DNA from: Candidatus Sulfotelmatobacter sp.
GTDB lineage: Bacteria > Acidobacteriota > Terriglobia > Terriglobales > Acidobacteriaceae
Reading direction: 5' to 3'
Assembly: GCA_036500765.1 (NCBI GenBank)
Contig: DASYBM010000011.1
Span: 62,001-126,000, forward strand
DNA: 64,000 nt
Within the stretch, counting starts at the first letter, position 1. Every line of letters begins with the position of its first letter. The translations under genes and the position numbers were made by a program. The notes under the pieces were generated by a model. The model was not told where the DNA came from. It searched no databases and was given only the letters and a program-made list of their open reading frames with translations. Below, in pieces: positions 50,675 through 60,689 of the stretch.

Positions 50675-51901
50675 TCAATCGCTGTAGTTCGTAGTCTCGC
50701 GCGCGAGCTTCCAGCATTCTCGCGCGATAGCCCAATCTTCCTGGGCTCGAATTACGAGGATTCGAACCCGGGAATCCGGGCCGCCGATGTCGGCATCGAG
50801 CGTAAGCTTCGCATTCTTTGCCGCATCGAGTTTCAGCCCAAGAAACTCCAGGTTGCTGCAAGTTGCCTGCCGCACTTCAGGCGAGTTCTCGCCAACTCCC
50901 GCGGTGAACACCAGAGCGTCGACCCCTCCCAAGGCGGCAACCATAGCGCCGATGCCCGCCTGGAGGCGATGAATGTAGATGTCGAAGGCCAGCTTGGCAC
51001 GCGGATTATTTTCTTTGATGGCTGCCAATATTTGACGCATGTCTTCGGAAACGCCTGAGATACCCAGCAGTCCTGACTTGTGATTCAGGGTGTCATCCAT
51101 TTTCGGGCCATCAATCTGATCCCGCCGCATCAGGTACGTGATAATTCCAGGGTCCACGGAACCAGATCGCGTTCCCATCATCAAACCTTCGAGAGGCGTA
51201 AATCCCATTGTCGTGTCAATGCTGTGACCATCCTGAATCGCAGCCAAAGAACAACCGTTGCCGAGGTGGCAGGTCACCAACTTGAGCGACTCAGGTTTTC
51301 TGCGGAGCAGCTGCGCTGCTCGCCCGGCACAATATTGATGATTGATGCCGTGAAAGCCGTAGCGGCGAATCCCCTGGCTGAACCATTCATAGGGCCCCGG
51401 ATATATCGCAGCCGAGAGCGGCATTTTTCGATGGAAGCCGGTGTCAAAAACCGCAATCTGCGGCACCGAGCCCAGTAGCTTTTCAACGATCTCCATGCCA
51501 TCGAGTTCGGCGCGATTGTGCAACGGCGCAAATGCCGACGCTTTTGCTATTCCGGCTTTCACTTCCGCTGTGATCAGGGCCGGTTCTTCATAATCGGGGC
51601 CGCCGTGAACCACGCGATGTCCAACCACATCAATCTCGGAAGGTGAGGAAAGGACCCGCTGTTGACCGCTCCACACGGACCCAAGCAAGTGCTCCACTGC
51701 TTTCGGCCGCGACATGGTTTCGAGCTGGCCCTGCTGCGACGCGCCAGCCGAAGTCTTGGCGACAAATGCTGCCTGCTCGCCATCCCACTCGATCTTGGCC
51801 TCCCAAAGACAAGCCGGCGGATCGCCAGGGAGACTTTCGCCCAGATCGTAAAGACAGAGCTTCTGGCTGCTGGACCCCGAATTGAGCACCAGAATTTTCA
51901 T
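50675..51901 (-). CDS. ackA: Acetate kinase
   Basis: Acetate kinase converts acetyl phosphate and ADP to acetate and ATP. The 408-residue protein has the ASKHA-fold signatures ILVLNSGSSSQKLCLYDLG, VVGHRVVHGGPDYEEPALIT, TCHLGNGCSLAAI and FTPLEGLMMGTRSGSVDPGI. Length is normal. It lies just downstream of the phosphoketolase, which makes acetyl phosphate, so together they form the ATP-yielding branch of the phosphoketolase pathway. Confidence 0.96.
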   Translation of the reverse strand: MKILVLNSGSSSQKLCLYDLGESLPGDPPACLWEAKIEWDGEQAAFVAKTSAGASQQGQLETMSRPKAVEHLLGSVWSGQQRVLSSPSEIDVVGHRVVHGGPDYEEPALITAEVKAGIAKASAFAPLHNRAELDGMEIVEKLLGSVPQIAVFDTGFHRKMPLSAAIYPGPYEWFSQGIRRYGFHGINHQYCAGRAAQLLRRKPESLKLVTCHLGNGCSLAAIQDGHSIDTTMGFTPLEGLMMGTRSGSVDPGIITYLMRRDQIDGPKMDDTLNHKSGLLGISGVSEDMRQILAAIKENNPRAKLAFDIYIHRLQAGIGAMVAALGGVDALVFTAGVGENSPEVRQATCSNLEFLGLKLDAAKNAKLTLDADIGGPDSRVRILVIRAQEDWAIARECWKLARETTNYSD

Positions 51902-51924
51902 CGTGAGTGTGAGGGGTCGCTGGT

Positions 51925-51981
51925 CGTCAGTCGTTAGTCGTTAGCAATATCCAAACGACCGACGACCGACGACTAACGACT
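51925..51981. repeat. Inverted, tandemly built repeat between phosphoketolase and ackA genes
   Basis: TCGTCAGTCGTTAGTCGTTAG faces CGACCGACGACTAACGACTA, built from 7-base CGACTAA-like units. It can fold into a long hairpin in the mRNA between the two genes and may adjust their relative expression. Confidence 0.6.
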
Positions 51982-51984
51982 AGG

Positions 51985-54384
51985 TTAGTGCGGCCAGCTC
52001 CAATTTTTCACTTCCGGCACGTCGTCCCCATGCTCGTGGATATAGAGCTTGTGCTCTACCAGTTTGTTGCGTAGCAGTTGTTTGAAGTGCGCGCCGATGC
52101 TTCGCAGCCGAGGAACTCGGTCCACCACATCGCCAGCGAGATGATAGCGATCAAGATCATTCATTACGGTCATGTCGAACGGCGTGGTGGTGGTGCCCTC
52201 TTCTTTGAATCCGCGAACGTGCAAATAATCGTGGCCGTTGCGGCGATAGGTCAGGCGATGGATCAGCCACGGATATCCGTGATACGCGAAGATCACCGGA
52301 GTCTCAGTGCCGAACATGGAATCGAACTCGCGATCCGAAAGACCGTGAGGATGCTCGCTGGGAGACTGAAGCGTCATCAGATCCACCACGTTGACAACTC
52401 GAATCTTGATGTCGGGAAAATGCTGCCGCAGCAGATCGACGGCGGCCAGAGTTTCGAGCGTAGGAACATCTCCCGCGCACGCCATCACGGCATCGGGCAC
52501 ACTGCCCTGGTCGGTGCTGGCCCATGACCAGACTCCAATTCCGTTGGTGCAATGTTCGATGGCCGCGTCCATGTCGAGCCATTGCAGTTCGGGCTGCTTG
52601 CCGGCAACAATTACATTCACATAGTTGCGGCTGCGGAGGCAGTGGTCGGCCACCGAGAGCAAACAGTTGGCGTCCGGCGGAAGGTATACACGAACCAGGC
52701 TTGCCTTTTTATTCATCACAAAATCGATGAAGCCGGGATCCTGATGACTGAAACCGTTGTGATCCTGACGCCAGACGTGAGAGCTAAGCAGATAATTTAA
52801 GGACGAAATCGGCCGCCGCCAGGGAATTTTGTGCGTGGCCTCGATCCACTTCGCGTGCTGATTGAACATCGAGTCGACGATGTGAATGAAGCCCTCATAG
52901 CAGGAGAAAAAGCCGTGACGCCCCGTGAGCAGATAGCCCTCAAGCCAGCCCTCGCACATGTGCTCACTCAGAACCTCCAGCACGCGTCCGTCCTGCGAAA
53001 GATTCTCGTCAGTCGGCAAAACCGGCTCCATCCACTCCTTCTTGGTGACTTCATATAGGGCCTCGAGGCGATTGGATGCCGTTTCATCCGGCCCAAACAC
53101 GCGGAAATTTCTGGATTCGAGGTTCAACTTCATTACATCGCGCAGAAAAGTTCCGAGAATTCTGGTTGATTCTCCGGTTTCTGTGCCCGGCTTTGACACC
53201 GGAAATGCATATTCTCGAAAGTCGGGCATGAGCAATGCTTTCAACAGCAACCCGCCATTCGCGTGCGGATTCGCTCCCATCCGCCGTTCGCCCGTAGGCG
53301 CCAACTCCGCCAGTTCCGGCACCAGTTTTCCAGCGTGATCGAACAGCTCTTCGGGGCGATAGCTCTTCATCCAGGTTTCGAGGATTTCCAGGTGCCCTGA
53401 CTTCTCCATATCGGTCACTGGCACCTGGTGGGCGCGCCACGTGCCTTCCACCGGCTTACCGTCAACAAACTTCGGGCCGGTCCAGCCTTTCGGACTGCGC
53501 AGAACGATCATCGGCCACGCAGGGCGGTTGGTAGATCTCCCTGAGCGGGCTTCGTCCTGAATACCGTGAATCTCGTCGATGATATTGTCGAGCGTGCCCG
53601 CCATGAGTTGATGCATAACCTCTGGTTCGTGCCCCTCGACAAAATACGGCTTATAGCCATATCCGGCAAAAAGATCAACGAGCTGCTCATCATTGACACG
53701 GCCGAGGATCGTCGGATTCGCGATCTTGTAGCCGTTCAGGTGAAGGATCGGAAGCACGGCTCCGTCGCGTGCCGGATTGAGAAACTTGTTTGAATGCCAA
53801 CTGGTGGCCAGTGGTCCCGTCTCGGCCTCGCCATCGCCGATCACGCAACAGGCCAACAGGTCGGGATTATCGAAGACCGCTCCATACGCATGAAGCAAGG
53901 AATAGCCCAGCTCTCCGCCTTCATTGATGGACCCGGGCGTTTCCGGGGCCGCATGGCTTGGAATCCCACCGGGGAAAGAGAATTGCTTAAACAGCTTTTT
54001 CAGGCCCTCTTCATTTTGTTGAATGTTGGTGTAGAGCTCGGTGTAGGTGCCTTCCAGATAAGTATTGGCCACCATGCCGGGGCCGCCGTGGCCGGGACCG
54101 CAGACATAGATCGTATCCAGGTCGTACTTCTTAATGAGTCGATTCAGATGAACGTAGATGAAATTCAATCCGGGGGTCGTACCCCAGTGCCCCAACAGCC
54201 GGGGCTTAATGTCTTCGAGCTTGAGCGGTTCGCGCAACAGAGGATTGGCATACAGATAGATTTGTCCGACGGACAGATAGTTCGCCGCGCGCCAGTAGGC
54301 GTTCATTTTGCGTAATTCTTCGGAGGCAAGGGGCTGAATGGAAGCGGAGGAAGTGGGGGAAACTGCGGAGGCTGGCGGGGTCAT
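51985..54384 (-). CDS. xfp: Phosphoketolase (xylulose-5-phosphate/fructose-6-phosphate)
   Basis: A thiamine diphosphate enzyme that splits xylulose 5-phosphate or fructose 6-phosphate into acetyl phosphate and an aldose phosphate. The 799-residue protein shows the family motifs [20 protein letters not shown], the ThDP-binding [37 protein letters not shown] and the later [18 protein letters not shown]. Length is standard. ATG 54384 ([10 protein letters not shown]) has AAAGGAG upstream, so it is chosen over the longer frame. The acetate kinase gene follows it. Confidence 0.97.
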   Translation of the reverse strand: MTPPASAVSPTSSASIQPLASEELRKMNAYWRAANYLSVGQIYLYANPLLREPLKLEDIKPRLLGHWGTTPGLNFIYVHLNRLIKKYDLDTIYVCGPGHGGPGMVANTYLEGTYTELYTNIQQNEEGLKKLFKQFSFPGGIPSHAAPETPGSINEGGELGYSLLHAYGAVFDNPDLLACCVIGDGEAETGPLATSWHSNKFLNPARDGAVLPILHLNGYKIANPTILGRVNDEQLVDLFAGYGYKPYFVEGHEPEVMHQLMAGTLDNIIDEIHGIQDEARSGRSTNRPAWPMIVLRSPKGWTGPKFVDGKPVEGTWRAHQVPVTDMEKSGHLEILETWMKSYRPEELFDHAGKLVPELAELAPTGERRMGANPHANGGLLLKALLMPDFREYAFPVSKPGTETGESTRILGTFLRDVMKLNLESRNFRVFGPDETASNRLEALYEVTKKEWMEPVLPTDENLSQDGRVLEVLSEHMCEGWLEGYLLTGRHGFFSCYEGFIHIVDSMFNQHAKWIEATHKIPWRRPISSLNYLLSSHVWRQDHNGFSHQDPGFIDFVMNKKASLVRVYLPPDANCLLSVADHCLRSRNYVNVIVAGKQPELQWLDMDAAIEHCTNGIGVWSWASTDQGSVPDAVMACAGDVPTLETLAAVDLLRQHFPDIKIRVVNVVDLMTLQSPSEHPHGLSDREFDSMFGTETPVIFAYHGYPWLIHRLTYRRNGHDYLHVRGFKEEGTTTTPFDMTVMNDLDRYHLAGDVVDRVPRLRSIGAHFKQLLRNKLVEHKLYIHEHGDDVPEVKNWSWPH

Positions 54385-54443
54385 GAGAACTCCTTTCACC
54401 CCTATTATTATCACCGGATTGTTACTCTACTGTTGATGCGGTT

Positions 54444-55106
54444 TTACTTCGCAGCGGCGTACTGAAAAGGTCTTATTTTGCTGCTCTTCCAGAAGTAGGC
54501 GAGGATGATCACGCTGGCCACTGCCGCGTACGCGCACCACAAAGATGTGAATGCGTACCGCTTTACCGCCATCACAACCAGCAAGATCGCCATATTCGCG
54601 ATTCCAAAGATCACCATATCTTTTATCTTGGAGAACAAAAGCGAACCGCACGTGGCGATCACATAAAACACTGCGACCGCAGTATTGTTTGTGGCGGCAT
54701 TGGTATACACAATGCTATTGCCTTTGGTGGAGATCTCCGTTGGATAAGCGGTGAGTGCCCAAAGTATGTACAGCGTCGTCAGCGTTCCGACCACGAGAAA
54801 CGGCAGCATCCGTTTTCGGCTTTTCGCGTTGGGTTCAAAGAGCAGGACGCTCAGCGGCAGCAGGAAGGGAAGCAATCCCTGGGCGTACAGCATGAAGGCC
54901 GCGCCCATGTTGTGCGTAATCTTCGGGGAGAGCATTCCATCCAGCCCTAACCATACGAAGCCTTCGATGAACTGGTGAATCGCAAACAGCGTAGGAAGAG
55001 ATGCAAAGAGAAGTTCTCGCCGGTGCTTCACCCGAGTCAAGGTCGCCACGCCGACGGTTGCCAGGACTCCGCTGCCGACAAAATTCGCTGCCGCCGAAAA
55101 ACACAC
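54444..55106 (-). CDS. DUF6629-type integral membrane protein
   Basis: The 220-residue protein has about seven membrane segments and the family start MCFSA (here from a GTG at 55106), then AANFVGSGVLATVGVATL, FAIHQFIEGFVWLGLDGM. GGAGG lies nine bases before the GTG, so this start is preferred over one six codons earlier. The function of the family is unknown. It is close to the phosphoketolase gene but separated by 59 bases. Confidence 0.75.
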   Translation of the reverse strand: MCFSAAANFVGSGVLATVGVATLTRVKHRRELLFASLPTLFAIHQFIEGFVWLGLDGMLSPKITHNMGAAFMLYAQGLLPFLLPLSVLLFEPNAKSRKRMLPFLVVGTLTTLYILWALTAYPTEISTKGNSIVYTNAATNNTAVAVFYVIATCGSLLFSKIKDMVIFGIANMAILLVVMAVKRYAFTSLWCAYAAVASVIILAYFWKSSKIRPFQYAAAK

Positions 55107-55191
55107 GTTCGTGTTCCTCCGCACTAGCCTCGCGATGCGCTCAATCGAATCAGGCCCCGTCAGTATCGCACGGAGCGCGGAAGTCGCCGCC

Positions 55192-56283
55192 TTAGTGGCT
55201 GCACGAATGGGAAGAACGAAAGAATTGATAGCTGAAAGGTCTTGCGCTCATTGCCCTGGCCAGTTCGCTTCCTGCGTTATTCAAGGGCATGGGGTGGTCG
55301 ATATTATTAAAAGCACTTCCCTCGAGACCAAAATAAAGGATCAGTCTGTTTCCGCGAGCGGCAAGCTCTCCTTTATGAATTCCCCGGGTATCGGCGAGCG
55401 TGATCGACCCGGCCGGCGCGGTGACATGAGCAATCTTCTCCGCACATACTTCATGCACCTCCCGGTCACTGAGATTCATTCGGCTTACCAACCGCTTCGT
55501 CAAAGGCCGGGTCTTTCTGTTGGGATTATGGGAGCCTTTCACAAAGACGAAATGCGGCGTCTCAAATGTTGTGTCGGTCAGATTCACGCCGACCTTTAAC
55601 CAGCGCAAGCATCCCGAATCGGTGTGAAACGGTCGCGGGCGAAGTCCCTCCGTCAGGTAGTCGGTATCCCACCACATGTCAGGTTTGGTAATCACCGGGA
55701 AAACACCGAGATAGCGCGTTGCGACCGCCAGAAGATAGGGATCGCACAAGAGACGTTGCACATACGCGTTTTCCAGCAATCGCTCGCGCGGAATCAAATA
55801 TAGGGAATGGCGAGGGTGCGCCGGGTCCATTCCATCGCTCGTCCCCTTCTCCGCGACGGGGAGAGTCGATAGGCTCCCAGGGACATGATCGCTCGGCAGC
55901 GGGCCATAGGTCGTGGTCTGTAGCGGACCTGACGAGGCAAGTTCGATCAGATTTTCAACCGCGTCCGGCTTGAGCCGCTGCGGCAGGACGGCCACGCCGT
56001 CTTCTTTCAGGGTGCGAGCAATCCCCTCGATACTGGGATCCAAAATGCCGGCGTTACTGATGAGGGAATCCGCATCCCAACCTAGTTTCAGGTCTGCCTC
56101 TTTTCGCTTGGATTCGAGCATGCGAAACAGAAAGTCATTCGACCTGCCGTCGGTATAAGCGTAGAGCTTTTGTACGATGAAGTTGCTCTCCGGCGCCGGC
56201 TCGCCAAGCCGCCAGTATCGCCAGGTGCCCCTGCCAAAAGCGCCGACACGACTCAAAGCTTCGCTCAAGTTTGGCATGCTCAA
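55192..56283 (-). CDS. Phytanoyl-CoA dioxygenase (PhyH)-family protein
   Basis: A probable Fe(II)/2-oxoglutarate-dependent dioxygenase. The 363-residue protein has an unrecognised N-terminal 90 residues, then the double-stranded beta-helix with the iron ligands HTD in RPFHTDSGCLRWLKVGV, the distal His in LADTRGIHKGELAARGN and the 2-oxoglutarate Arg in the same segment, closed by RLILYFGLEGSAFNN. PVITKPDMWW and the FVFVKGSHNPNRK segment support the family. The substrate is unknown. It is a single leftward gene. Confidence 0.78.
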   Translation of the reverse strand: MSMPNLSEALSRVGAFGRGTWRYWRLGEPAPESNFIVQKLYAYTDGRSNDFLFRMLESKRKEADLKLGWDADSLISNAGILDPSIEGIARTLKEDGVAVLPQRLKPDAVENLIELASSGPLQTTTYGPLPSDHVPGSLSTLPVAEKGTSDGMDPAHPRHSLYLIPRERLLENAYVQRLLCDPYLLAVATRYLGVFPVITKPDMWWDTDYLTEGLRPRPFHTDSGCLRWLKVGVNLTDTTFETPHFVFVKGSHNPNRKTRPLTKRLVSRMNLSDREVHEVCAEKIAHVTAPAGSITLADTRGIHKGELAARGNRLILYFGLEGSAFNNIDHPMPLNNAGSELARAMSARPFSYQFFRSSHSCSH

Positions 56284-56457
56284 ACCCCATTTCGCGGTCG
56301 TTTCGGCAAGTATAAACCTAGATTATTTTCCCTTAAAGCTCAGTTTGGAGTTGGGCGGATGATCTGACTCAGGGTGCGACGGGCCCACAAGCGGTGTCAC
56401 CTTAACTTCTCGGAAGGCTGGTCAGACTTGGTAGCGCTAGCAGGTATTGTTCGCCGA

Positions 56458-57600
56458 TTATTTAGGGGAGCTATTTCCGCTGTTTCCGGAATAATATCCG
56501 GTGCGGGTGGCCACGCGCAGTGGAGTGGATCCCTCGGTCGCATGAACTTCGATCGAATGATAGACGCCCGCTGTGTGTGGATTGGAGGAGTGGTAGCCGA
56601 TTACGTATTGGCTTCGAATATCTCGCGCAATAGAACTCGCGATGGATTGGATCTCGTCGACACTGGCGGGAAAGAATGCCGCTCCCCCAGTCTGCGCGGA
56701 GAGAGTTATCAGAGATTGGCGGTCGCGATCGTTGCGCCACTCGTTCTGTTCGAGTGCAATCATGTAGAGGACCGGCCCATTCTTCTGCTGCAGCTTGCGC
56801 AGGACTTGCTGAAAGGTAGCCTGGCTGGCATTGTCGCGGCCGTCGGTAACGACCAACAGAACTTTCTTTTGCAATGGAGAGGTCTGGTTCAGGTGATCGG
56901 CGGCGCCAATAATCGCATCGTAGAGCGCGGTGCTGCCCTTGGTTTCAACTCGCTGTAGAGCCAGCCGCAGTTTGCCGACATCCTGGGTATAGTCCTGGTC
57001 TAGAAAAGCGTCGTCGCCAAAGTTGACGACAAATACCTGATCCTGGTCCTGACTGGCATCCACCAATTGCAGTGCGGCCTGGTTCACCTGAGCTCGCTTC
57101 GGCAGCATAGAGCCGGAATTGTCGATGAGAATTCCCAAGGCAATAGGGACGCGCTCCTTGCGGAAGGAAGTTACTCTCTGTGGTTTGCCGTCTTCGAAGA
57201 CTTGAAAGCTTTCGCGGGACAGGCCGGTAACCGGCCGATTCTCAGGGTCAATGACGGTGGCATGCAGGATAATTTCCTCAACTTGTTTGCGGAAGACGAA
57301 GCCGTCTCCCTGAGTGTTTTGAGCCGGCGCAGCATCTGCCGGAGCGGAATCGCCGGGAGCAGCGTCGGCGGGAGCTGCCTCAGAAGAAGCAGCGCCGGAA
57401 GGAGTTGTGGGCGATGCCGTAGGATTAGGAGGAGGGGTCGAAGTTCGAGGCGGGCCCGGATCTTGCGCCAGCCCAGCGCAGACAAAGGCCAGCAGACACG
57501 CCAATACTCCCGCGGCGCTCCAACTCAGTACGCCGCAGCTTGGTACACGCCAGCCAGTGCGACCAGCCGACTTCACTCCTGACACTGTTATGGACAACAA
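56458..57600 (-). CDS. Secreted VWA-domain protein
   Basis: The 380-residue protein has a signal peptide (to about residue 45), a Pro/Ala-rich linker, the VWFA-related N-terminal strand FVFRKQVEEIILHATVIDPE, and a von Willebrand A domain with a full MIDAS: IALGILIDNSGSMLPKR, the Thr-containing loop and LLVVTDGRDN. The start may be TTG at 57600 or one of two in-frame GTGs just inside. Such proteins are abundant in Acidobacteriota; the ligand is unknown. Confidence 0.88.
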   Translation of the reverse strand: MLSITVSGVKSAGRTGWRVPSCGVLSWSAAGVLACLLAFVCAGLAQDPGPPRTSTPPPNPTASPTTPSGAASSEAAPADAAPGDSAPADAAPAQNTQGDGFVFRKQVEEIILHATVIDPENRPVTGLSRESFQVFEDGKPQRVTSFRKERVPIALGILIDNSGSMLPKRAQVNQAALQLVDASQDQDQVFVVNFGDDAFLDQDYTQDVGKLRLALQRVETKGSTALYDAIIGAADHLNQTSPLQKKVLLVVTDGRDNASQATFQQVLRKLQQKNGPVLYMIALEQNEWRNDRDRQSLITLSAQTGGAAFFPASVDEIQSIASSIARDIRSQYVIGYHSSNPHTAGVYHSIEVHATEGSTPLRVATRTGYYSGNSGNSSPK

Positions 57601-57694
57601 GCCTCACATCCCCCTTTGGGATTGCTAAGGCACTAGATGAAGTTCGCCGAGACAGAGTTGGGTGTGAATCACGGGCCTAAAGGATTCACTGTAG

Positions 57695-57721
57695 AAAAAA
57701 CGCGGCCCTCAAAGGGCCGCG
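57695..57721 (-). terminator. Rho-independent terminator for the leftward Ig-repeat gene
   Basis: On the minus strand CGCGGCCCT and AGGGCCGCG form a 9-bp stem with a three-base loop, followed by TTTTTT. It lies 22 bases after the stop of the secreted repeat protein. Confidence 0.88.
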
Positions 57722-57743
57722 TGGGGGGAGGGATCCGGAAATA

Positions 57744-59327
57744 TCACCAGTAGCTGAAGTTCAAATTGTCCAGCCACACCGAGTAAGGATTCTGGGCGGA
57801 GTTACCATCCTGCTGATAGTTGACCGTCACCCCATACCACGAGCTGGGTGTGGGGCTTTCGTAGTAGTTCAGAGTTGAAGTCACTCCGTTCAAAGTGATC
57901 GATTGAAACAGAAGGTGGTCATCCGAGGTGCGCTGGACCTGGAGAACCAAGTGGTTCCAGGAGTTCGATATGGGGTTGCAGGCGACCCCGGTCGGATGCC
58001 AGGTGGAGCTGGGATCGTCCCAGATATCCCACTCATTGCCGCCGGCAATCCGGCACTCATGGCCCCAAATGTAAGAGTAGCCATTCACGAACTGGTTAAT
58101 GTCGAACTCCAGCGCTTGTGATGTTCCCGCGTTCCCGACATAAAAGTAGACGTCGTAGGTGAAGTTGTGAAGATTTGGGACGATTGTGTGGTTGGTGTCG
58201 GGCATGCCCTGGGAGGAAAAATCTCCGATCAGGTGGTTATTCCAGAGTACGTCTGAATAAACGGTCTCTCCGCCGATGCTCATTTGCGAGGAGTTTCCGC
58301 TGCGCGAAGGCGAGGACACTTTCTGGGTCATCGACCAGGTCGTCTCTGGACCAGACGGAACGCAACTGCTGCAAATGTTGTAGGCCGAGGGCAGAAGGGC
58401 ATATCCAGTCCATCCCGACTGCTGATGAAGATTGGTAAAGGTGCCCGAAGTAGAGCCGTTTCCGCCTACCGTGATCGTGATTGGAGTCGAGGCCGCACCG
58501 CCACACTTATCCCATTCCTGCACAACTGTGGAATATGTGCCGGGGCTAAGGCTGAGTTCCGTATTGAGTTCGGCACCTTGCACGGTATAGGCCAGCTTGC
58601 CGGGCGCGGTATAAATTCCCATGGAAGCGACGCCGGCCGAGCAAGAGGAGGTCGCTGAGGCTACGTACTGCACCGTGGAACTCACCGAGCTGTTGTTCTT
58701 GGGGTCGGTCACGGTTACCTGGCTGCCACCGCCGCCGGAGCCGCCGACTTTAATGGTGACGGGCGTCGAGGCGCCACCGCCGCAGTTATCCCATTCCTGC
58801 ACCACGGTGTTGTAGGTGCCGGGATTCAATGTCAGGACCGTATTCAGGCTGGCACCCGACCCTTGGTAGGCCAGGGCGCCGGGCGAGGTGTAGATTCCCA
58901 TTGCAGAGACGCCCTTAGAACAGGTCGTTGTTGAGCTTGCAACATATTGCACTTGCGTGGCTACATTCGCGTTATTCGCTGGTGCGCTCACCTGCACGCT
59001 TGAAGACGAGGATCCGCCGACGTAAATGGTGACCGGGGTCGAAGTGCTGCCTCCGCAGTTATCCCATTCTTGTACCGTGGTTTGATAGGTGCCGGGGCTG
59101 AAAGTGAGCTCGGTGTTCAGGCTTTTTCCCGGGGTGGTGTAGGCGAGCACGCCGGGGTAAGAATAGATTCCTATAGCCGAGATTCCCGCGGCGCAGTTGG
59201 TCGTAGCGCTGGCAACATATTGCACGGTTGTGCTGACATGGCTTCCGTTAGCGGGTGCGGAAACCGTTACGCTGGCTGAGGCAAGGGTGCCCAAAAACAA
59301 AGCAAGCGGCAGGGCAAACTTCTTCAT
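57744..59327 (-). CDS. Secreted protein with three Ig-like repeats and a lectin-like C-terminal domain
   Basis: The 527-residue protein has a signal peptide (to about residue 19), then three tandem repeats of about 92 residues, each with VQYVASxTxxC, GIYxxPGxLAY, LNTxLxLxPGTYxTVVQEWD and CGG, where the two Cys probably pair. Short Gly/Ser linkers separate them. The C-terminal 230 residues form a strand-rich domain that resembles a concanavalin-like fold (VLQVQRTSDDHLLFQSITLN) and ends SVWLDNLNFSYW. Binding of surface glycan or plant polymer is possible. ATG 59327 follows a GGGAGTGATTCGTG leader. Confidence 0.8.
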   Translation of the reverse strand: MKKFALPLALFLGTLASASVTVSAPANGSHVSTTVQYVASATTNCAAGISAIGIYSYPGVLAYTTPGKSLNTELTFSPGTYQTTVQEWDNCGGSTSTPVTIYVGGSSSSSVQVSAPANNANVATQVQYVASSTTTCSKGVSAMGIYTSPGALAYQGSGASLNTVLTLNPGTYNTVVQEWDNCGGGASTPVTIKVGGSGGGGSQVTVTDPKNNSSVSSTVQYVASATSSCSAGVASMGIYTAPGKLAYTVQGAELNTELSLSPGTYSTVVQEWDKCGGAASTPITITVGGNGSTSGTFTNLHQQSGWTGYALLPSAYNICSSCVPSGPETTWSMTQKVSSPSRSGNSSQMSIGGETVYSDVLWNNHLIGDFSSQGMPDTNHTIVPNLHNFTYDVYFYVGNAGTSQALEFDINQFVNGYSYIWGHECRIAGGNEWDIWDDPSSTWHPTGVACNPISNSWNHLVLQVQRTSDDHLLFQSITLNGVTSTLNYYESPTPSSWYGVTVNYQQDGNSAQNPYSVWLDNLNFSYW

Positions 59328-59664
59328 CACGAATCACTCCCATTTTTAAGGAATTGCGAAGTGGGTCCTACAGGCTTTGCAGTATTTACGAAATCCTACG
59401 GATTTAGGAGATTGGACTCAAGCATTAATTGCCTACCCAAGGCACTCAGAAGTTCTACTACCCTACCCAAAAACTGCCCGCCTGAATGGTCGCATGAGCT
59501 ACAGTCATCCCCCCAGAAATGCCACGGAGATCCTGCATTTTCATCATTTTAGACATCTTCCGGCTATTCCTTTCACATCTTACGTACACCTCAAGCGCGC
59601 TGAAGAGGACACGATAGAAGGTCCAGAGGACGCTGGGTACGAGGGTCAAAAAGGAGATACTGAC
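59328..59664. other. Leader region of the glycan operon
   Basis: These 337 bases lie between divergent genes. AAATCC TAC GGATTT at 59391-59405 is a perfect short inverted repeat and may be an operator. The frame of the next gene stays open back to 59377, but that part lacks a domain and is better read as leader. AAGGAG precedes GTG 59665. Confidence 0.45.
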
Positions 59665-60678
59665 GTGGAGTTGGCTGCGGTGGTAGTGGTTCCGTCAAAA
59701 GACGGTCTTATGGCAGCGGAAGATTTTCAAAGCCATGCCCCGGAAACCTTCGAGGATTCAGGAGCTTTCTGTTCCTCGCGTGTCCCTATTCTTGGCAACG
59801 ACGTTATGCGGTCGTGGATGGAACGTGTGCGCAAGCTGGGAGTGCAAAACCTCTGGCTCACCTCCGGCTCGGACGAGAAGAGTCTGGGCTCTGAATTGTC
59901 CCGCTTAGCCCGTCAGGGAATCGATCGCCTCCTCGTCATTAAATTGAAGTCCTATGCGGAGATGGATCTAAGCGATCTGTTTCGATTTCATTGCAATAGC
60001 CGGAATTCGATCACGGAGGCCAGAGATGCTCGCGGGCATTTAGGGATCTCGTTGCTGGATCGTCTGGCACTGCGCGCGGCCGAGCGAAAATACGAATCCT
60101 CCGAGGTCCGATTTGCTGGCGGGCGCCCATATCACTTCAATGGGTACGCGAAGCGGATTTTGTCGGCGAAGGAAAGGCAGGAGCTGGTCGGAGATGCGCT
60201 GATCGGCGCCTGTGCCCTGCGACCTTCGGGAAAGCAGATTCGCGAGCAGGTATGGATCGGCGAAGGCGCGAGCCTTGCGGATTCCGTGCGAGTGATTGGT
60301 CCCACCTATATTGGAGCGCGGACCATCGTTAGAGCGGGAGCAACCATCGGTCCCCTCGCGTCAGTGGAGAGAGATTGCGTCGTGGATTGTGGAACTACGG
60401 TGGAACAGTCTACCGTGCTGCCAGACACTTATCTGGCGCCTGGCTTAATGATCCGGCGCGCGATGGTCGACGGTGCACATTTGGAAGATCTCCGCTCTGG
60501 CATAGTCGCCGATCTTCAGCCAGCAGGTTTGGGGAGCCGGATCGAGCCGGCGAAATCGCGTAAAGCCGAATCTCGCGAGGCTCTTCAGGATGTTTTCCCG
60601 CGCATGGATGGCACGCAAGACTGGGGTTTTGCAGCTTCCTCCACAGCATCGCAACCGTGGATTCAAGTGAGACTATAA
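59665..60678 (+). CDS. Hexapeptide-repeat nucleotidyltransferase-like protein
   Basis: The 337-residue protein combines an N-terminal Rossmann-like domain (VELAAVVVVPSKDG, then RVPILGNDVMRSWMERVRKL), as in sugar-nucleotide transferases, with a C-terminal left-handed beta helix (QVWIGEGASLADSVRVIGPT, YIGARTIVRAGATIGPLASV). The N-terminal GGxGTRL nucleotide loop is not evident, so it may not be a normal pyrophosphorylase. GTG 59665 has AAGGAG nine bases upstream. It opens a glycan-synthesis operon. Confidence 0.7.
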   Translation: MELAAVVVVPSKDGLMAAEDFQSHAPETFEDSGAFCSSRVPILGNDVMRSWMERVRKLGVQNLWLTSGSDEKSLGSELSRLARQGIDRLLVIKLKSYAEMDLSDLFRFHCNSRNSITEARDARGHLGISLLDRLALRAAERKYESSEVRFAGGRPYHFNGYAKRILSAKERQELVGDALIGACALRPSGKQIREQVWIGEGASLADSVRVIGPTYIGARTIVRAGATIGPLASVERDCVVDCGTTVEQSTVLPDTYLAPGLMIRRAMVDGAHLEDLRSGIVADLQPAGLGSRIEPAKSRKAESREALQDVFPRMDGTQDWGFAASSTASQPWIQVRL

Positions 60679-60689
60679 GAGGTGCAAAC

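Noticed and set aside
59377..59664. The 96-codon upstream extension of the nucleotidyltransferase-like gene
   Set aside because: The extension lacks domain character and GTG 59665 has a well-spaced AAGGAG site.
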